NCBI GenBank assembly: GCA_029240815.1 | Contig: JARDZO010000328.1 | Span: 1-5,485 of the forward strand | Direction of reading: 5' to 3' | Length of the DNA stretch: 5,485 nucleotides | DNA from: Brevibacillus sp. | Lineage (GTDB): Bacteria > Bacillota > Bacilli > Brevibacillales > Brevibacillaceae | In this document: positions 4,705 to 5,485 of the stretch, piece after piece | Position numbering within the stretch: position 1 is the stretch's first letter | How the letters are laid out: each line of letters begins with the position of its first letter | Made by a program: the position numbers and the translations under genes | Notes under the pieces: generated by a model | Databases searched by the model: none | What the model saw: the letters and a program-made list of their open reading frames with translations, nothing else | What the model was told of the DNA's origin: nothing

Positions 4705-5485
4705 GTGTTTAAAAACCTTACGCAACCAACTGCCGGCGAAAAAATCCAAGTGGATAACGGCAAACTAGTAGTACCAAACAATCCGATCATTCCTTTCATC
4801 GAGGGTGACGGTACAGGTCCTGACATCTGGAAAGCTTCTGTTCGTGTTCTGGATGCAGCAGTAGAAAAAGCTTACAAAGGCGAAAAGAAAATCGCTTGGT
4901 TCGAAGTATTCGCAGGTGAAAAATCCTTCAACCAATACAGTGAATGGCTCCCTGAAGATACACTCACAGCTGTTCGTGAATACCTGATCGCAATCAAAGG
5001 CCCACTGACCACTCCAGTTGGCGGCGGTATCCGCTCCATCAACGTGGCTCTGCGCCAAGAACTGGACCTGTATGCTTGCGTACGTCCTGTTCAATACTTC
5101 GATGGCGTGCCATCCCCTGTAAAACACCCAGAACTGACTGACATGGTTATCTTCCGTGAGAACACAGAAGACATCTACGCTGGCGTAGAGTGGGCTGAAG
5201 GTACTCCAGAAGTGAAAAAAGTGATCGAGTTCTTGCAAAAAGAAATGGGCGTAAAGAAAATCCGCTTCCCAGAAACTTCTGGTATCGGTATCAAGCCTGT
5301 TTCCAAAGATGGTACGGAGCGTCTGGTTCGTGCAGCGATCAACTACGCGATCGATAACAAGCGCAAATCTGTTACCCTCGTACACAAAGGAAACATCATG
5401 AAGTTTACCGAAGGCGCGTTCAAGAGCTGGGGTTATGCAGTGGCTGAAGCAGAATACGGCGACAAAGTATTCACTTGGGCACAAT
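4705..5485 (+). CDS. icd: Isocitrate dehydrogenase, 3'-truncated by the window
   Basis: The first 260 codons of a protein that is about 423 residues in Bacillus are present. It oxidatively decarboxylates isocitrate to 2-oxoglutarate in the cytosol, with NADP+ expected as acceptor. The cofactor-determining residues lie beyond the edge, so NADP+ is inferred from the family. Key residues match E. coli Icd with a constant offset of minus two: Ser111 and Asn113 in [13 protein letters not shown], Arg117, Arg127, Arg151 in [11 protein letters not shown], Tyr158, and Lys228 in VHKGNIMKF. Ser111 corresponds to the serine phosphorylated by AceK in enteric bacteria. The N-terminal segment has [19 protein letters not shown] (24-42). 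The start is GTG. Codon bias is strong, as in citZ. No clear promoter is visible in the 231 bases upstream, so transcription from the citZ promoter is likely. Confidence 0.96.
   Translation, partial: MFKNLTQPTAGEKIQVDNGKLVVPNNPIIPFIEGDGTGPDIWKASVRVLDAAVEKAYKGEKKIAWFEVFAGEKSFNQYSEWLPEDTLTAVREYLIAIKGPLTTPVGGGIRSINVALRQELDLYACVRPVQYFDGVPSPVKHPELTDMVIFRENTEDIYAGVEWAEGTPEVKKVIEFLQKEMGVKKIRFPETSGIGIKPVSKDGTERLVRAAINYAIDNKRKSVTLVHKGNIMKFTEGAFKSWGYAVAEAEYGDKVFTWAQ

Noticed and set aside
4765..5484. A long minus-strand open frame opposite icd
   Set aside because: It lies entirely antisense to a clear icd gene and is a codon-bias artefact with no family resemblance.

Overview
The window looks like a chromosomal segment of a Gram-positive Bacillales bacterium. 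Codon use and protein sequences suggest Brevibacillus or a near relative in the Paenibacillaceae, but this is an inference from resemblance. The core is the conserved neighbourhood of the first enzymes of the TCA cycle. It holds a small acyl-CoA thioesterase, fxsA, a YtvI-type membrane protein on the opposite strand, citrate synthase (citZ), and the first 260 codons of isocitrate dehydrogenase (icd), which runs off the right edge. Start codons are ATG, GTG and TTG, with strong purine-rich ribosome binding sites.

Layout. Bases 1 to about 850 carry no credible gene. They hold two imperfect inverted-repeat structures (about 109-402 and 559-757), and the second lies between two near-identical 25-base direct repeats (537-561 and 822-846). 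An extended -10 promoter (851-859) and a purine-rich hexanucleotide repeat lead into the thioesterase (895-1371), which is tightly coupled to fxsA (1374-1772). A bidirectional terminator (1781-1830) separates fxsA from the convergent ytvI gene (2965-1835, minus). Between the divergent ytvI and citZ genes lie a promoter for each and a leader of about 220 bases for citZ, with a hairpin just upstream of its ribosome binding site. citZ (3361-4473) and icd (from 4705) are co-directional and separated by 231 bases.

How the genes work together. CitZ condenses acetyl-CoA and oxaloacetate to citrate. Icd, after aconitase, oxidises isocitrate to 2-oxoglutarate. The pair forms the entry branch of the TCA cycle and is probably an operon, with mdh expected beyond the window. 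The thioesterase, fxsA and ytvI are conserved neighbours with no direct enzymatic link to this branch.

The least expected feature is the citZ-icd gap. It contains five head-to-tail copies of a 24-base unit (4497-4616), then a perfect 12-bp stem-loop without a U-tract (4622-4650), then the icd ribosome binding site. The repeat has no stop codon in five of six frames and can fold as a row of small RNA hairpins. It also lies inside a possible TTG-started small ORF whose stop overlaps the icd start. I did not find an obvious new multi-gene system. This intercistronic array and the repeat-rich left flank are the parts worth following up.
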